The notes beneath the pieces were generated by a model. The model saw only the letters and a program-made list of their open reading frames with translations, was not told where the DNA came from and made no database searches. This document shows positions 1 to 8,236 of a DNA stretch of 64,000 nt, one piece after another (position 1 is the first letter of the stretch; the number at the start of each line of letters is the position of its first letter). This DNA is from Candidatus Metaruminococcus caecorum. Lineage in GTDB: Bacteria > Bacillota > Clostridia > Oscillospirales > Ruminococcaceae. The translations under genes and the position numbers were made by a program. Where the stretch lies: NCBI GenBank assembly GCA_904420045.1, contig CAJFTY010000014.1, positions 1 to 64,000 of the forward strand. The letters run 5' to 3'.

Positions 1-241
1 GGGTTAGCCTTTTGCTCCGCCAAAAGGCTAACAACAAAAGGCGGCGTAAGGGAGAAGTTTCTCCCTTACGTATCCTTCTCACAGTTGTAGCCGCGGTGGG
101 CTGACAAAGGCTGGGAGGCTTGAACATTGGCTCTTGCTCGGCGTAAACAATCAACTTACCGTCCTTGTACAGCGCATGTAGCTTGTGGCTGCGTGTAAAA
201 AATAAGAAAAGTCCGCCCAATTCCCAAAGAAATAGGCAGGA
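1..241 (-). pseudogene. open-frame fragment of an unrecognised mobile-element protein, runs off the window start
   Basis: On the minus strand one frame is open from a stop codon at 242-244 to the window edge. Its middle part reads like a real protein (RSHKLHALYKDGKLIVYAEQ, about 187-128), followed by a basic stretch. The only ATG in the frame is internal, at 125-127, and no convincing ribosome site precedes the protein-like part, so I read it as a relic. The stretch is full of short inverted repeats such as 4-31 and 47-70, which argues against an ordinary housekeeping gene. Its neighbours are a hairpin-rich region and a ribbon-helix-helix gene, which suggests the edge of an integrative or conjugative element. 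It could also be chance coding; the family is not recognised. Confidence 0.25.
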
Positions 242-675
242 CTACCGGAAGGGGATAGGCAACTAAAGTTGCCAGGGAAACCCGACTGGTTTATACCGGA
301 GGGTTTCCCCATCGTAATAGCTACTTATACAAAAGAAGCTCTGGCAGTTTACACTTTGCCAAAGCTTTTTTGTTTATCTATACCTATTATGATTCACCGA
401 GGCTGCAACTGTGAGGGGTTATTGTCACGATAAATCGTGCCAAGCCAAAAAGCGAAGCTTTTTGCTGGCTGATTGTAGCGCAGCGGAAATCAGGCTTCCC
501 CCTTGGGCCGCCCGGGGTTGTTAGGGGATACGGCGGCGCGTATCCCCTAACCCGCCTGCCGGTGCGGGAACCGACAAAGAATTTTGGCGACGCAAAAGGC
601 TAACCCGTCGTAGTGGGCAGGCGACATAAAGCCGCCGGGAACCCCGCAAATAATCTCCTATCACAGATCAAAAAA
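242..675. other. hairpin-rich noncoding region, possible mobile-element end or transfer-origin relic
   Basis: There is no convincing gene here. Several inverted repeats are visible: GGGTTTCCC-type arms around 275-310, and a strong hairpin at about 519-551 (TTAGGGGATAC / GTATCCCCTAA). The motif CAAAAGGCTAACCCGTC near 595 repeats the arm of the hairpin at 4-31. Clustered palindromes beside a small ribbon-helix-helix gene are typical of ends or transfer origins of integrative elements. That reading is an inference; no relaxase or integrase is in the window. Confidence 0.3.
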
Positions 676-840
676 CTACATCTGTTTGTCATATTTTTTC
701 AGTAAATCTTCAATCGCCTCATCTAAAAGCCGGCTTTTCGGTATCCGTGTCTCTTTGGATAGCTGTTCCAATAAAGGAACAAGTTCATTTTTTAACGATG
801 ATGTAAACCGTGTTCTATTTTTTAAATATGGAATTGCCAT
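676..840 (-). CDS. ribbon-helix-helix DNA-binding protein, 54 aa
   Basis: A short basic protein that starts MAIPYLKNRTRFTSSL and continues with a helix-turn-helix-like pair (ETRIPKSRLLDEAIEDLL). This is the layout of Arc/MetJ-type ribbon-helix-helix regulators: one N-terminal beta strand that enters the major groove, then two helices that dimerise. It probably acts as a dimeric repressor in the cytoplasm. The ATG at 838-840 is preceded by a good AGGAGG (851-856 on the plus strand), which fixes the start. It is divergent from the Cys-rich gene at 955, and the gap between them holds a perfect 10-bp inverted repeat and a separate palindrome, so autoregulation and control of the neighbour are likely. 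Such proteins are common accessory genes of clostridial mobile elements. Confidence 0.7.
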   Translation of the reverse strand: MAIPYLKNRTRFTSSLKNELVPLLEQLSKETRIPKSRLLDEAIEDLLKKYDKQM

Positions 841-850
841 AAAATATACA

Positions 851-930
851 CCTCCTAGTCACTATCTTATTGTATAAATAATAGAAAATAAAAACAACTA
901 GTTGCAAATAGTGACTATATAGTATATATT
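851..930. promoter_or_regulatory. divergent promoter region with operator-like palindromes
   Basis: Plus strand: TTGCAA (902-907), 17 bp, TATATT (925-930), reading into the gene at 955. Minus strand: TTGTTT and TACAAT 17 bp apart within 870-905, reading into the gene that ends at 676. Two perfect inverted repeats lie over these promoters: TAGTCACTAT (856-865) with ATAGTGACTA (908-917), and the self-complementary CAACTAGTTG (895-904). The layout suits a small dimeric repressor such as the adjacent ribbon-helix-helix protein. Confidence 0.6.
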
Positions 931-954
931 AAAGAAAAAAGGAGGTGTTCTATA

Positions 955-1170
955 ATGGAACAAAACGAAAATACCTGTGAAAACTGCAAACACTTTCGAC
1001 AACACTATATCAAAGAGGAGGAAGGCGCCTCCCGTATCATCATCCAAAAAATTCACGCTGGTCACTGTGCAAAGCCCCGGCTTCGCAGCAAATCTCCGCA
1101 GGACACGGCCTGCGAACGTTTTGAAGAAAAGGAAAACAGCCTAAATGAACGCAAAAATCCCGAGGCGTAA
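955..1170 (+). CDS. small Cys-rich putative metal-binding protein, 71 aa
   Basis: The protein has CENCKHF near its start (Cys9, Cys12), a GHC in the middle and an ACERFE near its end. This spacing of Cys and His could bind one zinc ion. I recognise the general pattern (CxxC, then GHC, then ACxxF) from small clostridial proteins of unknown function but cannot name a family. The start is supported by AAAGGAGGTG (938-947) just upstream. The last codons form the left arm of an intrinsic terminator. It is divergent from the ribbon-helix-helix gene and shares its control region, so the two may act together. Function unknown; a DNA- or RNA-binding accessory protein of the mobile element is possible. 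Confidence 0.6.
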   Translation: MEQNENTCENCKHFRQHYIKEEEGASRIIIQKIHAGHCAKPRLRSKSPQDTACERFEEKENSLNERKNPEA

Positions 1171-1185
1171 TGCCTCGGGATTTTT
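1153..1185. terminator. bidirectional intrinsic terminator
   Basis: The arms AAAAATCCCGAGGC and GCCTCGGGATTTTT pair perfectly around a 5-nt loop, with A and T runs at the outer ends. It ends the small gene on the plus strand (overlapping its stop codon) and nifJ on the minus strand. Confidence 0.9.
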
Positions 1186-1204
1186 ATCATTGCAATGAAG
1201 CCGC

Positions 1205-4200
1205 TTATTCCTGATCGAACAGCTTGGAGTATTTCACCAGGAAGCTGTACTTGTCCGCAGCGGTTTTCTCCGCCTTGGTGAACAGTTCCTGCGCTCTTTC
1301 AGGATTCTGGCGGGCCAGCGCGTTGTAGCGGACCTCACCCATGATGAAGTCTTTATAGTTGGCGCCGGGAGCTTTGGAATCCAGGCTGAAGGGATTCTTG
1401 CCTTCCAGGGTCTTTCTGGGATCAAAGCGGAAGGTGTGCCAGTAGCCGGCCTCCACCGCGCGTTTGATCTCGGTCTGGGCGATGCTCATACCGCCCTTGA
1501 TGCCGTGGTTGATGCAGGGCGCATAGGCGATAATCAGGGACGGGCCGTGGTAGCTTTCCGCCTCGTGGAACGCCTTGATGCACTGGTTGTAGTCCGCGCC
1601 CATGGCGACCTGCGCCACGTAGACATATCCATAGCTCATGGCGATCTGCGCCAGGTCTTTTTTCTTGACCTCTTTACCGGCCGCCGCAAACTGGGCAATG
1701 GCGCCGGTAGGCGTGGATTTGGAGGACTGTCCGCCGGTGTTGGAGTACACCTCGGTGTCAAAGACCAGGATGTTCACATCCTCGCCGGAAGCGATGACGT
1801 GATCCAGGCCGCCGAAGCCGATGTCGTACGCCCAGCCGTCGCCGCCGAAGATCCAGACGGATTTCTTGGACAGGTAATCTTTATCCTGGAGGATTTCCTT
1901 GGCAGCGTCGCAGCCGCAGGATTCCAGAACCGCGATCAGCTCTTTGGTGGCTTTGCCGTTTGCCTCGCCCTCGTCCACGGTGGACAGGTAGGCTTCGCAG
2001 GCCGCCTTGACATCCTCTTTGTCGGTGTTCTTGGACAGATCCAGCACTTTGCCGATCAGGGCGTTGCGCAGTGCGGACTGAGCCAGGAACATACCGTAAC
2101 CGAACTCGGCGTTGTCCTCAAACAGGCTGTTGCCCCAAGCCGGGCCGAAACCGCTCTGCTTGTTGACGGTGTAGGGGGTAGAGGGTGCGGAACCGCCCCA
2201 GATGGAGGAGCATCCGGTGGCGTTGGCAATATACATCCGCTCGCCGAACAGCTGGGTGGCAAGCTTCGCGTAAGGAGTCTCGCCGCAGCCCGCGCATGCG
2301 CCGGAGAATTCAAGCAGCGGCTGTTTGAACTGGCTGCCTTTGACGGTGGTGTCTTTGAATTTCTCGGCCACTTCGGGTTTCTTGGGCAGATCCTGGCCGA
2401 AGGCGAACACGTTCTGCTGATCCAGCTGGCTGTCCAAAGATTTCAGTTCCAATGCTTTGTTGCCCTTTTTGCCGGGACAGACATTGACGCAGGAGCCGCA
2501 TCCGGTACAGTCGAGCACCGAGAAGGTCACGCCGAACTGATAGCCGGGCATGCCGGTCATGGGCATCAGCTTCATGTTCTTGGGAGCCTTGGCGGCTTCC
2601 TCGTCGGTGAGAACCACCGGGCGGACCACCGCATGGGGGCAGACATACGAACAGAAGTTACACTGGATACAATTCTCGGGAATCCAACTGGGGGTGTCCA
2701 CAGCAATACCGCGTTTTTCGTAAGCGGCGCTGCCCTGGGGGAAGGTGCCGTCCGCGCGGTTTTCAAAGGCAGAAACCGGCAGGTCGTTGCCGCGCTGTGC
2801 GGAAACGGGGATCAGGATGTCGTTGACAAAGTCCACCAGATCCTTGCGGTCGCCGCTGGCCACAGCGGACAGGTCGGTGTCCGCGGCGGTCTTCCAGCTG
2901 TCGGGAACTTTGAACTCCTTCACATCCTGGAAGCCCCGGTCGATGGCGTTGTGGTTCATCTGGACGATGGCGTCGCCCTTCTTGGAGTAAGAAGCAGTGG
3001 CCGCGTCTTTCATGAACTTGATGGCGTCCTCCGCGGGGATGATGTTGGCGAGCTTAAAGAACGCAGCCTGCAGGATGGTGTTGACGCGTCCGCCCAGGCC
3101 CAGCTCCTTGGCAATCTCCACCGCGTCCACGGTGTAGAATTTGATGTTGTTGTCCGCGATATAGCGTTTGACCTGGCCGGGAACGTGTTTCTCGATTTCC
3201 TCGTCGTTCCAGGCGCAGTTGAGCAGGAAGGTTCCGCCGGGGTTCAGATCCTGCACCATATCGTACTTGGTGATATAAGAGGGATTGTGGCAGGCCACAA
3301 AGTCCGCTTTGTTGATCAGGTAGGTGGCTTTGATCTTGGACTTGCCGAAGCGCAGGTGGGAAACCGTCACGCCGCCGGATTTTTTGGAGTCGTAATCAAA
3401 GTACGCCTGTGCATACATGTCGGTGTGGTCGCCGATGATCTTGATGGAGTTTTTGTTGGCTCCGACGGTGCCGTCCGCGCCCAAGCCCCAGAACTTACAG
3501 TTGGTGGTGCCGGCGGGGGTGGTGTCGGGGTTTTCATCCTCGTCCAGAGACAGGTGGGTCACATCGTCTTTGATGCCCAGGGTGAAGACCTTTTTATCTT
3601 TGTTTTTATAGGTGGCGATGATCTGGGCGGGAGTGGTGTTCTTAGAGCCCAGTCCGTAACGGCCGGTGAACACCGGCACGCCGCCGAATTTGCTGTCTTT
3701 GAGAGCCGCCACGACATCCAGGTACAGGGGCTCGCCTTCCGCGCCGGGTTCTTTGGTGCGGTCGAGCACGCTGATCTGCTTGACGCTGTCAGGGATGGCT
3801 TCGATCAGGTGTTTCGCGGAGAAAGGACGATACAGGCGAACCTTTACCAGGCCGACCTTGGAGCCGTGGGCGTTGAGGTAATCAATGGTCTCTTCGATGG
3901 TGTCGCAGACCGATCCCATTGCCACGATCACATGCTCCGCGTCGGGAGCGCCGTAGTAGTTGAACAGCTTGTAGTCGGTGCCGATTTTGGCGTTGACTTT
4001 GTTCATATACTCCTCGACGATGGCGGGCATCGCGTTGTAATAGGGGTTGCACGCCTCTCTCGCCTGGAAGAAGATGTCGGGGTTCTGCGCGGTGCCCCGC
4101 AGGGTGGGATGCTCGGGGTTTAAAGCACGGCGGCGGAACGCGTTGACCGCGTCCATGTCGCACATTTCTTTCAGATCCTCGTAGTCCCACATCTCGATCT

Positions 4201-4744
4201 TCTGGATCTCATGAGAGGTCCGGAAACCATCGAAGAAGTGGACAAAGGGAACCCGGCCCTTGATGGTGGACAGGTGCGCCACAGCGCCCAGGTCCATAAC
4301 CTCCTGCACGCTGGAGGAACATAGCATGGCAAAACCGGTCTGGCGGCATGCGTACACGTCAGAGTGATCGCCGAAGATGGACAGCGCGTGGCTTGCCAGC
4401 GCACGGGCGGACACGTCGATGACGCAGGGCAGCAGCTCGCCCGCGATTTTATACATGTTGGGGATCATCAACAGAAGTCCCTGAGAAGCGGTGAAGGTGG
4501 TGGTCAGCGCACCCGCGGTCAGGCTTCCGTGCACGGCGCCCGCCGCGCCCGCCTCGGACTGCATCTCAACAACTTTTACTTTCTGGCCAAAAATATTCGT
4601 TCTGTTCTCGGTCGCCCATTTATCGGTGACTTCCGCCATGACAGAGGACGGAGTGATGGGATAAATCGCGGCCAGGTCGGTAAACGCATAGGAGACATGC
4701 GCCGCAGCGTTGTTACCGTCCATGGTTTTCATTTTTCTTGCCAT
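1205..4744 (-). CDS. nifJ: pyruvate:ferredoxin (flavodoxin) oxidoreductase
   Basis: A single-chain homodimeric PFOR of 1179 residues, the usual length. It converts pyruvate and CoA to acetyl-CoA and CO2 and reduces ferredoxin, the main pyruvate outlet of anaerobic clostridia. Visible in order: the N-terminal pyrimidine-binding domain with YPITPSS (28-34); a TASQGLLLM stretch; domains of the gamma and CoA-binding type; two 4Fe-4S ferredoxin motifs (CIQCNFCSYVCPH near 695, CTGCGSCVNVCPG near 746); CAGCGETP near 815 for the proximal cluster; and the TPP-binding GDGWAYDIGFGG near 968 followed by a YSNTGGQ motif. The start ATG lies behind a GGAGG-like site. It is monocistronic, with its own promoter at 4903-4931 and the terminator at 1153-1185. 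No key residues appear to be missing. Confidence 0.98.
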   Translation of the reverse strand: MARKMKTMDGNNAAAHVSYAFTDLAAIYPITPSSVMAEVTDKWATENRTNIFGQKVKVVEMQSEAGAAGAVHGSLTAGALTTTFTASQGLLLMIPNMYKIAGELLPCVIDVSARALASHALSIFGDHSDVYACRQTGFAMLCSSSVQEVMDLGAVAHLSTIKGRVPFVHFFDGFRTSHEIQKIEMWDYEDLKEMCDMDAVNAFRRRALNPEHPTLRGTAQNPDIFFQAREACNPYYNAMPAIVEEYMNKVNAKIGTDYKLFNYYGAPDAEHVIVAMGSVCDTIEETIDYLNAHGSKVGLVKVRLYRPFSAKHLIEAIPDSVKQISVLDRTKEPGAEGEPLYLDVVAALKDSKFGGVPVFTGRYGLGSKNTTPAQIIATYKNKDKKVFTLGIKDDVTHLSLDEDENPDTTPAGTTNCKFWGLGADGTVGANKNSIKIIGDHTDMYAQAYFDYDSKKSGGVTVSHLRFGKSKIKATYLINKADFVACHNPSYITKYDMVQDLNPGGTFLLNCAWNDEEIEKHVPGQVKRYIADNNIKFYTVDAVEIAKELGLGGRVNTILQAAFFKLANIIPAEDAIKFMKDAATASYSKKGDAIVQMNHNAIDRGFQDVKEFKVPDSWKTAADTDLSAVASGDRKDLVDFVNDILIPVSAQRGNDLPVSAFENRADGTFPQGSAAYEKRGIAVDTPSWIPENCIQCNFCSYVCPHAVVRPVVLTDEEAAKAPKNMKLMPMTGMPGYQFGVTFSVLDCTGCGSCVNVCPGKKGNKALELKSLDSQLDQQNVFAFGQDLPKKPEVAEKFKDTTVKGSQFKQPLLEFSGACAGCGETPYAKLATQLFGERMYIANATGCSSIWGGSAPSTPYTVNKQSGFGPAWGNSLFEDNAEFGYGMFLAQSALRNALIGKVLDLSKNTDKEDVKAACEAYLSTVDEGEANGKATKELIAVLESCGCDAAKEILQDKDYLSKKSVWIFGGDGWAYDIGFGGLDHVIASGEDVNILVFDTEVYSNTGGQSSKSTPTGAIAQFAAAGKEVKKKDLAQIAMSYGYVYVAQVAMGADYNQCIKAFHEAESYHGPSLIIAYAPCINHGIKGGMSIAQTEIKRAVEAGYWHTFRFDPRKTLEGKNPFSLDSKAPGANYKDFIMGEVRYNALARQNPERAQELFTKAEKTAADKYSFLVKYSKLFDQE

Positions 4745-4784
4745 GTTTTTAAGTTCCTCCTTGATTCAATATACATCCAAAGCG

Positions 4785-4813
4785 AAAAGGACGCACGGTG
4801 GGCTTGTCCTTTT
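4785..4813 (-). promoter_or_regulatory. hairpin in the nifJ 5' leader
   Basis: Arms AAAAGGAC and GTCCTTTT pair around a 13-nt loop inside the ~150-nt untranslated leader of nifJ. No strong T-run follows it on the minus strand, so it is not a clear terminator. It may affect mRNA stability. I see no known riboswitch. Confidence 0.35.
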
Positions 4814-4902
4814 GCACGCCGGAGGGGGTTCCCCTTCAGCCTTGTTAAAAAACTGTCAATGTGCTGAACGGCGCACCGACAGTCCTTTGGACACCACTTT
4901 AG

Positions 4903-4931
4903 ATTTTAACATTTCCGGCAACGCTTGTAAA
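4903..4931 (-). promoter_or_regulatory. sigma-A promoter of nifJ
   Basis: Minus strand TTTACA (4926-4931), 17 bp, TAAAAT (4903-4908). This places the start of transcription about 150 nt upstream of the nifJ ATG. Confidence 0.65.
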
Positions 4932-5047
4932 GGGATAAACGAATAAAAATCCCGGTTATTTCGCCGGAAATCTGTCATACACGCCGGGCGCCCCCCCTTT
5001 TTCATCTCCCGCTCCGGCAGGCGGAAATTTTTGTCCTGCGAGGGGAT

Positions 5048-5076
5048 TTGACAAAACCCTTTTGCTCCTTTATGAT
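5048..5076 (+). promoter_or_regulatory. sigma-A promoter of the CorC/HlyC gene
   Basis: TTGACA (5048-5053), 17 bp, TATGAT (5071-5076). It is followed by AAAGGAG just before the start at 5128, so the leader is only about 45 nt. Confidence 0.8.
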
Positions 5077-5127
5077 AAGATAAGATTTAAATAATAAAAA
5101 CCGGCAACGGAAAGGAGAACCGCCGCC

Positions 5128-6474
5128 ATGGACGATGACGGAAGTCTGATTTTGACTGTCCTGTTGTTTTTCGCCTGTATTTTACTCAGTGGATTTTTTT
5201 CCGCCAGCGAAGCCGCTGTCATTTCCATCAACGACGCCAAGCTAAAACGCCTGCACGAGGAAGGCAACCAAAAAGCCAAGCTGATTTTGAAAATGCTTTC
5301 CTCCCCCAGCCGGTTTTTGGGGACGATCTCCGCGTGGGAGACACTCAGCGCCCTGGGGGCCTCGTTTACGCTGTGCTTTTTCTGGCTGCAGTTTGCCCGC
5401 GCCGCTGTTTCCCGCTGGAACACCTTTGCCCCGGGCTGGCTCATCCAGTTGGCGCTTTTGATCGTCGTGCTGTTTTTCGGCGGTTTCTTTCTTGTGGTGC
5501 TGGGGCGTCTGGTTCCCAGAAAACTGGGTTCCCATAAACCGGAAAAAATTGCGTTCACCGTGGTGCGTCCAGCGCTGTTTTTTCACTATCTGCTCTCCCC
5601 GTTTTATGCGGTCACCTCAGGAGCCGCCGGCCTTTTGGTCCGCCTGTTCGGCGTGGACCCCAACCGGGAGCCCGCACAGGTCACCGAGGAGGAAATTCGC
5701 ATGATGGTGGACGTGGGCAACGAAAAGGGCGTCATTGAAGAAAGCGACCGGGAGATGATTAACAACATCTTTGAGTTCGACGACCGCACCGCCGGGGAAG
5801 TGATGACCCACCGCACCGACATTGTGGCGGTGCCCGACGACGCCAAGGTGGGGGACATTGTGGACCTGGCCCAGGAGGAAGGCTTTTCCCGCATCCCTGT
5901 TTATCATGAGGATATCGACAACATCACCGGCATCATTTATGTCAAAGACCTTTTGTGCCTGGTGGGGCGGGACGCCTCCCGTGAGTTCACCCTGCAGGAC
6001 TTCGTGCGGGAGGTTTTATACGTCCCGGAATCCAACCGCTGTAAAGAGCTGTTCCGGGAATTCACCGAGAAAAAGGCCCATGTGGCTGTGGTGGTGGACG
6101 AATACGGCGGAACCTCCGGCCTTGTCACCATGGAGGATCTGCTGGAGTCCATCGTGGGCAACATTCAAGACGAGTACGACAACGAGGAAGAAGAATTTCA
6201 AAAGGTGGATGAAACCACCTTTACCATCGACGGAGCGGCCGACCTGGAGGACGTCTCCAAGCTTTTGGGCATCGACCTTCCTGAAACCGATGATTATGAC
6301 ACTCTGGGCGGGCTGATTACCGACCGCCTGGGCCGGATTCCCTCTGAAGGGGAACATCCTGTGGTGGTTGTGCAAAACGTGGAGTTTACCGTTGAGCTGG
6401 TGGAAGACCGCCGGGTGGTCAAAGTCCGGGCTGTCAAGCTTCCTCCCGTCGAGGAGCCTGAAGACGAAGAATAA
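5128..6474 (+). CDS. CorC/HlyC-family membrane protein (DUF21, paired CBS, CorC_HlyC domain)
   Basis: 448 residues. Residues 1 to about 190 form a CNNM/DUF21 membrane region with several hydrophobic spans (for example LLFFACILLSGFFSASEAAV). About 210-330 are two CBS domains with PVYHEDIDNITGIIYVKDLL and AVVVDEYGGTSGLVTMEDLLE. About 350-435 are the CorC_HlyC domain, ending in an acidic tail. Members of this family are linked to magnesium or cobalt efflux, and the name hemolysin is historical. The CBS pair probably senses an adenine nucleotide. It has its own promoter and a strong terminator, so it is monocistronic. The family call is firm; the transported ion is not shown by the sequence. Confidence 0.92.
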   Translation: MDDDGSLILTVLLFFACILLSGFFSASEAAVISINDAKLKRLHEEGNQKAKLILKMLSSPSRFLGTISAWETLSALGASFTLCFFWLQFARAAVSRWNTFAPGWLIQLALLIVVLFFGGFFLVVLGRLVPRKLGSHKPEKIAFTVVRPALFFHYLLSPFYAVTSGAAGLLVRLFGVDPNREPAQVTEEEIRMMVDVGNEKGVIEESDREMINNIFEFDDRTAGEVMTHRTDIVAVPDDAKVGDIVDLAQEEGFSRIPVYHEDIDNITGIIYVKDLLCLVGRDASREFTLQDFVREVLYVPESNRCKELFREFTEKKAHVAVVVDEYGGTSGLVTMEDLLESIVGNIQDEYDNEEEEFQKVDETTFTIDGAADLEDVSKLLGIDLPETDDYDTLGGLITDRLGRIPSEGEHPVVVVQNVEFTVELVEDRRVVKVRAVKLPPVEEPEDEE

Positions 6475-6483
6475 AAAGTACCC

Positions 6484-6526
6484 CGCCCCGCACCAAAAGA
6501 AGCGAACGCTTCTTTTGGTGCGGGGC
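6484..6526 (+). terminator. intrinsic terminator after the CorC/HlyC gene
   Basis: A very long perfect stem: CGCCCCGCACCAAAAGAAGC pairs with its complement around a tiny loop, followed by a short T-rich tail (GATGTTTT). Confidence 0.8.
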
Positions 6527-6598
6527 GGATGTTTTGGAGGTGCATGATGGGAATTTGCAGCGCACTCTTGTAAGACAAAATTACAGGAGGATCACTAT

Positions 6599-7505
6599 AT
6601 GGAAAAAATTTTACTAGACACCGATATTGGAGGCGACATCGACGATGCCGTCTGTCTTGCCTATTTACTAAAAGAGCCGGCATGCGAGCTGCTTGGTATT
6701 TCAACCGTCTGCGGAGAACCCGAAAAACGTGCGGCCGTGGCCGACGCCCTTTGTAAAGCCGCCGGAAAAAACATTCCAATTGTAGCAGGGCTTGACACAA
6801 CGTTGCAGCCTGTTCCTGTTTATCCCACACCGGATGGCGCTGTCGCATTAAAAAACTGGGCGCACGATCCTTTTCAAAAAGGCGATGCGTCTGCATTTCT
6901 CTATCAGAAGATCAAGGAACATCCAAAAGAGGTTACATTCATCGCAATCGGTAATCTGACAAATGTTGCGACGCTGTTCCGCGAACATCCCGATGCTCCA
7001 TCGCTTTTAAAAGGCCTTTTTGTGATGAACGGTTATTTCGGGGAAAAAAAAGCTTCCAGCTCCATACTGGAACTGGAATTCATGGGCTGATCCACTGGCT
7101 GCTCAAATTGTGTTTGCAGCATCCGTCTCCACGTACAAAGTCATTCCGCTTGAAGTTACGGATATGCTTACGATAAATGCCGAAAAAGCCAATTCGCTTT
7201 TAAAAGCGAATTCCGACCTGATGAAAGCGGTCTTTGACTTTGGGAACGCCTGGCTGGAAAGCTCTCATAAACTGACCTTACATGATCCACTGGCTGCTGT
7301 TTCCGTCTTTTATCCTGATATCTGCCGTTTTGAAAAAGGGTTTGTGAGAGTGGAAACAGAAAAACAGGATGACATGGGGGGCACACATTTTACGTCAAGC
7401 GCGTACGGCAATGTGGAAATTACCAAAACCGTCCACAAGGAACGATTTTACAGTATTTTATCTTCTGCGTTAAGCGGCAAGGATGAAAAGGAACATGGCA
7501 ATTAG
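6599..7505 (+). pseudogene. inosine-uridine-type nucleoside hydrolase interrupted by a +1 frameshift in an A8 run
   Basis: The first half (6599-7090) has the family hallmark DTDIGGDIDD at residues 7-16, the calcium- and ribose-binding aspartates, and ends abruptly after an MNGYFGEKK stretch. The second half is open in the +1 frame: starting just after the A run at about 7044-7051 it reads LPAPYWNWNSWADPLAAQ, with the family's typical WADPxAA segment, and continues to 7505. Removing one A from the eight-A run joins the halves into about 301 residues, the normal size. The ribosome site (ACAGGAGG) is intact. It hydrolyses nucleosides to base and ribose when whole. The break could be a true mutation, a sequencing error in the homopolymer, or be bypassed by polymerase slippage. 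Confidence 0.88.
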
Positions 7506-7631
7506 AATGTATTGCCATGTCAAACCATCTGCAATTCGCATTTAAATTTTTGAGGGTATGAAGGGCTCCCCCGCTGTCTGTTCAAATTATCGGCCGGAGC
7601 AGGTGTTGACGTTCATGAAGCTCATAACCGT
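7506..7631. other. intergenic gap without recognised features
   Basis: Convergent gap between the broken nucleoside hydrolase and the P-loop kinase gene. No clear terminator, repeat or gene was seen. Confidence 0.4.
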
Positions 7632-8135
7632 TTATGCTTCTCCCACGTTCAGGATGTACGCCGCCGTTTGCTGCGGTGTTCGGTTTGTCACATCCACCTT
7701 GCAGGTATCCAGTTGTTCATAAAGGGGCAGGCGGTTTAAACTGCGTGCAAGGACGTCGGGACTTCGCAGCCCGGCGTCCACGTCCGCCTGCAGCCGGGCG
7801 GTCAGCGCGCCGGGACTGCAAACCAGAGAGATTGGATAAACCCGGCAATCTGTAAGTGATAGTCGGGACACAAGTTCGTCGATAATCGCCTGTTCATGCA
7901 TCACCCAACAAAAATACACCGTTTGAATTTCTGAACAATTTATAAAATTTTGCAGCAAGTGGCAGATGTTGTCAAGCACCATCGCCTTGGTTTCTTCCGT
8001 CACCCGGAACGGGTTTATGTCCCAGCACCAGTCTCCATCCAAAAAGGCGCTGTTTTCCGTTGATTGTTTGAGCAGGCGGCAGACGGTGGTTTTCCCTACC
8101 CCCATGGTCCCTCCGATCAAATAAAGACGTTTCAT
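7632..8135 (-). CDS. P-loop nucleotide kinase-like ATPase, 168 aa
   Basis: The protein opens MKRLYLIGGTMGVGKTTVCR, a Walker A motif (GGTMGVGKTT) at residues 8-17, followed by FLDGDWCWDINPF, which resembles the acceptor-binding region of small-molecule kinases. It fits the AAA_33/zeta-toxin-like group of predicted kinases. The substrate is unknown. I chose the ATG at 8133-8135 because the motif spacing is normal there; an upstream in-frame start at 8168 would add 11 residues without homology value. The gene stands alone, with the terminator of the Wzz-like gene just upstream. Confidence 0.7.
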   Translation of the reverse strand: MKRLYLIGGTMGVGKTTVCRLLKQSTENSAFLDGDWCWDINPFRVTEETKAMVLDNICHLLQNFINCSEIQTVYFCWVMHEQAIIDELVSRLSLTDCRVYPISLVCSPGALTARLQADVDAGLRSPDVLARSLNRLPLYEQLDTCKVDVTNRTPQQTAAYILNVGEA

Positions 8136-8193
8136 CCCATACCCCCGATTGTTCCCGCCAGCAAACACGATGCAGACGGATTCTTCTTATCAT

Positions 8194-8236
8194 GAGAAAC
8201 CACCCGCCGAACAAAGATCCGGCGGGTGGTTTTCTC
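8194..8236. terminator. bidirectional intrinsic terminator
   Basis: GAGAAACCACCCGCCG pairs with CGGCGGGTGGTTTTCTC around an 10-nt loop. It ends the Wzz-like gene on the minus strand. Confidence 0.85.

Noticed and set aside
1436-4123. A very long open frame (895 codons) on the plus strand opposite nifJ
   Set aside because: It is an antisense shadow of the codon-biased nifJ gene; its protein is low-complexity (Val/Gly/Asp/His-rich) and has no ribosome site.
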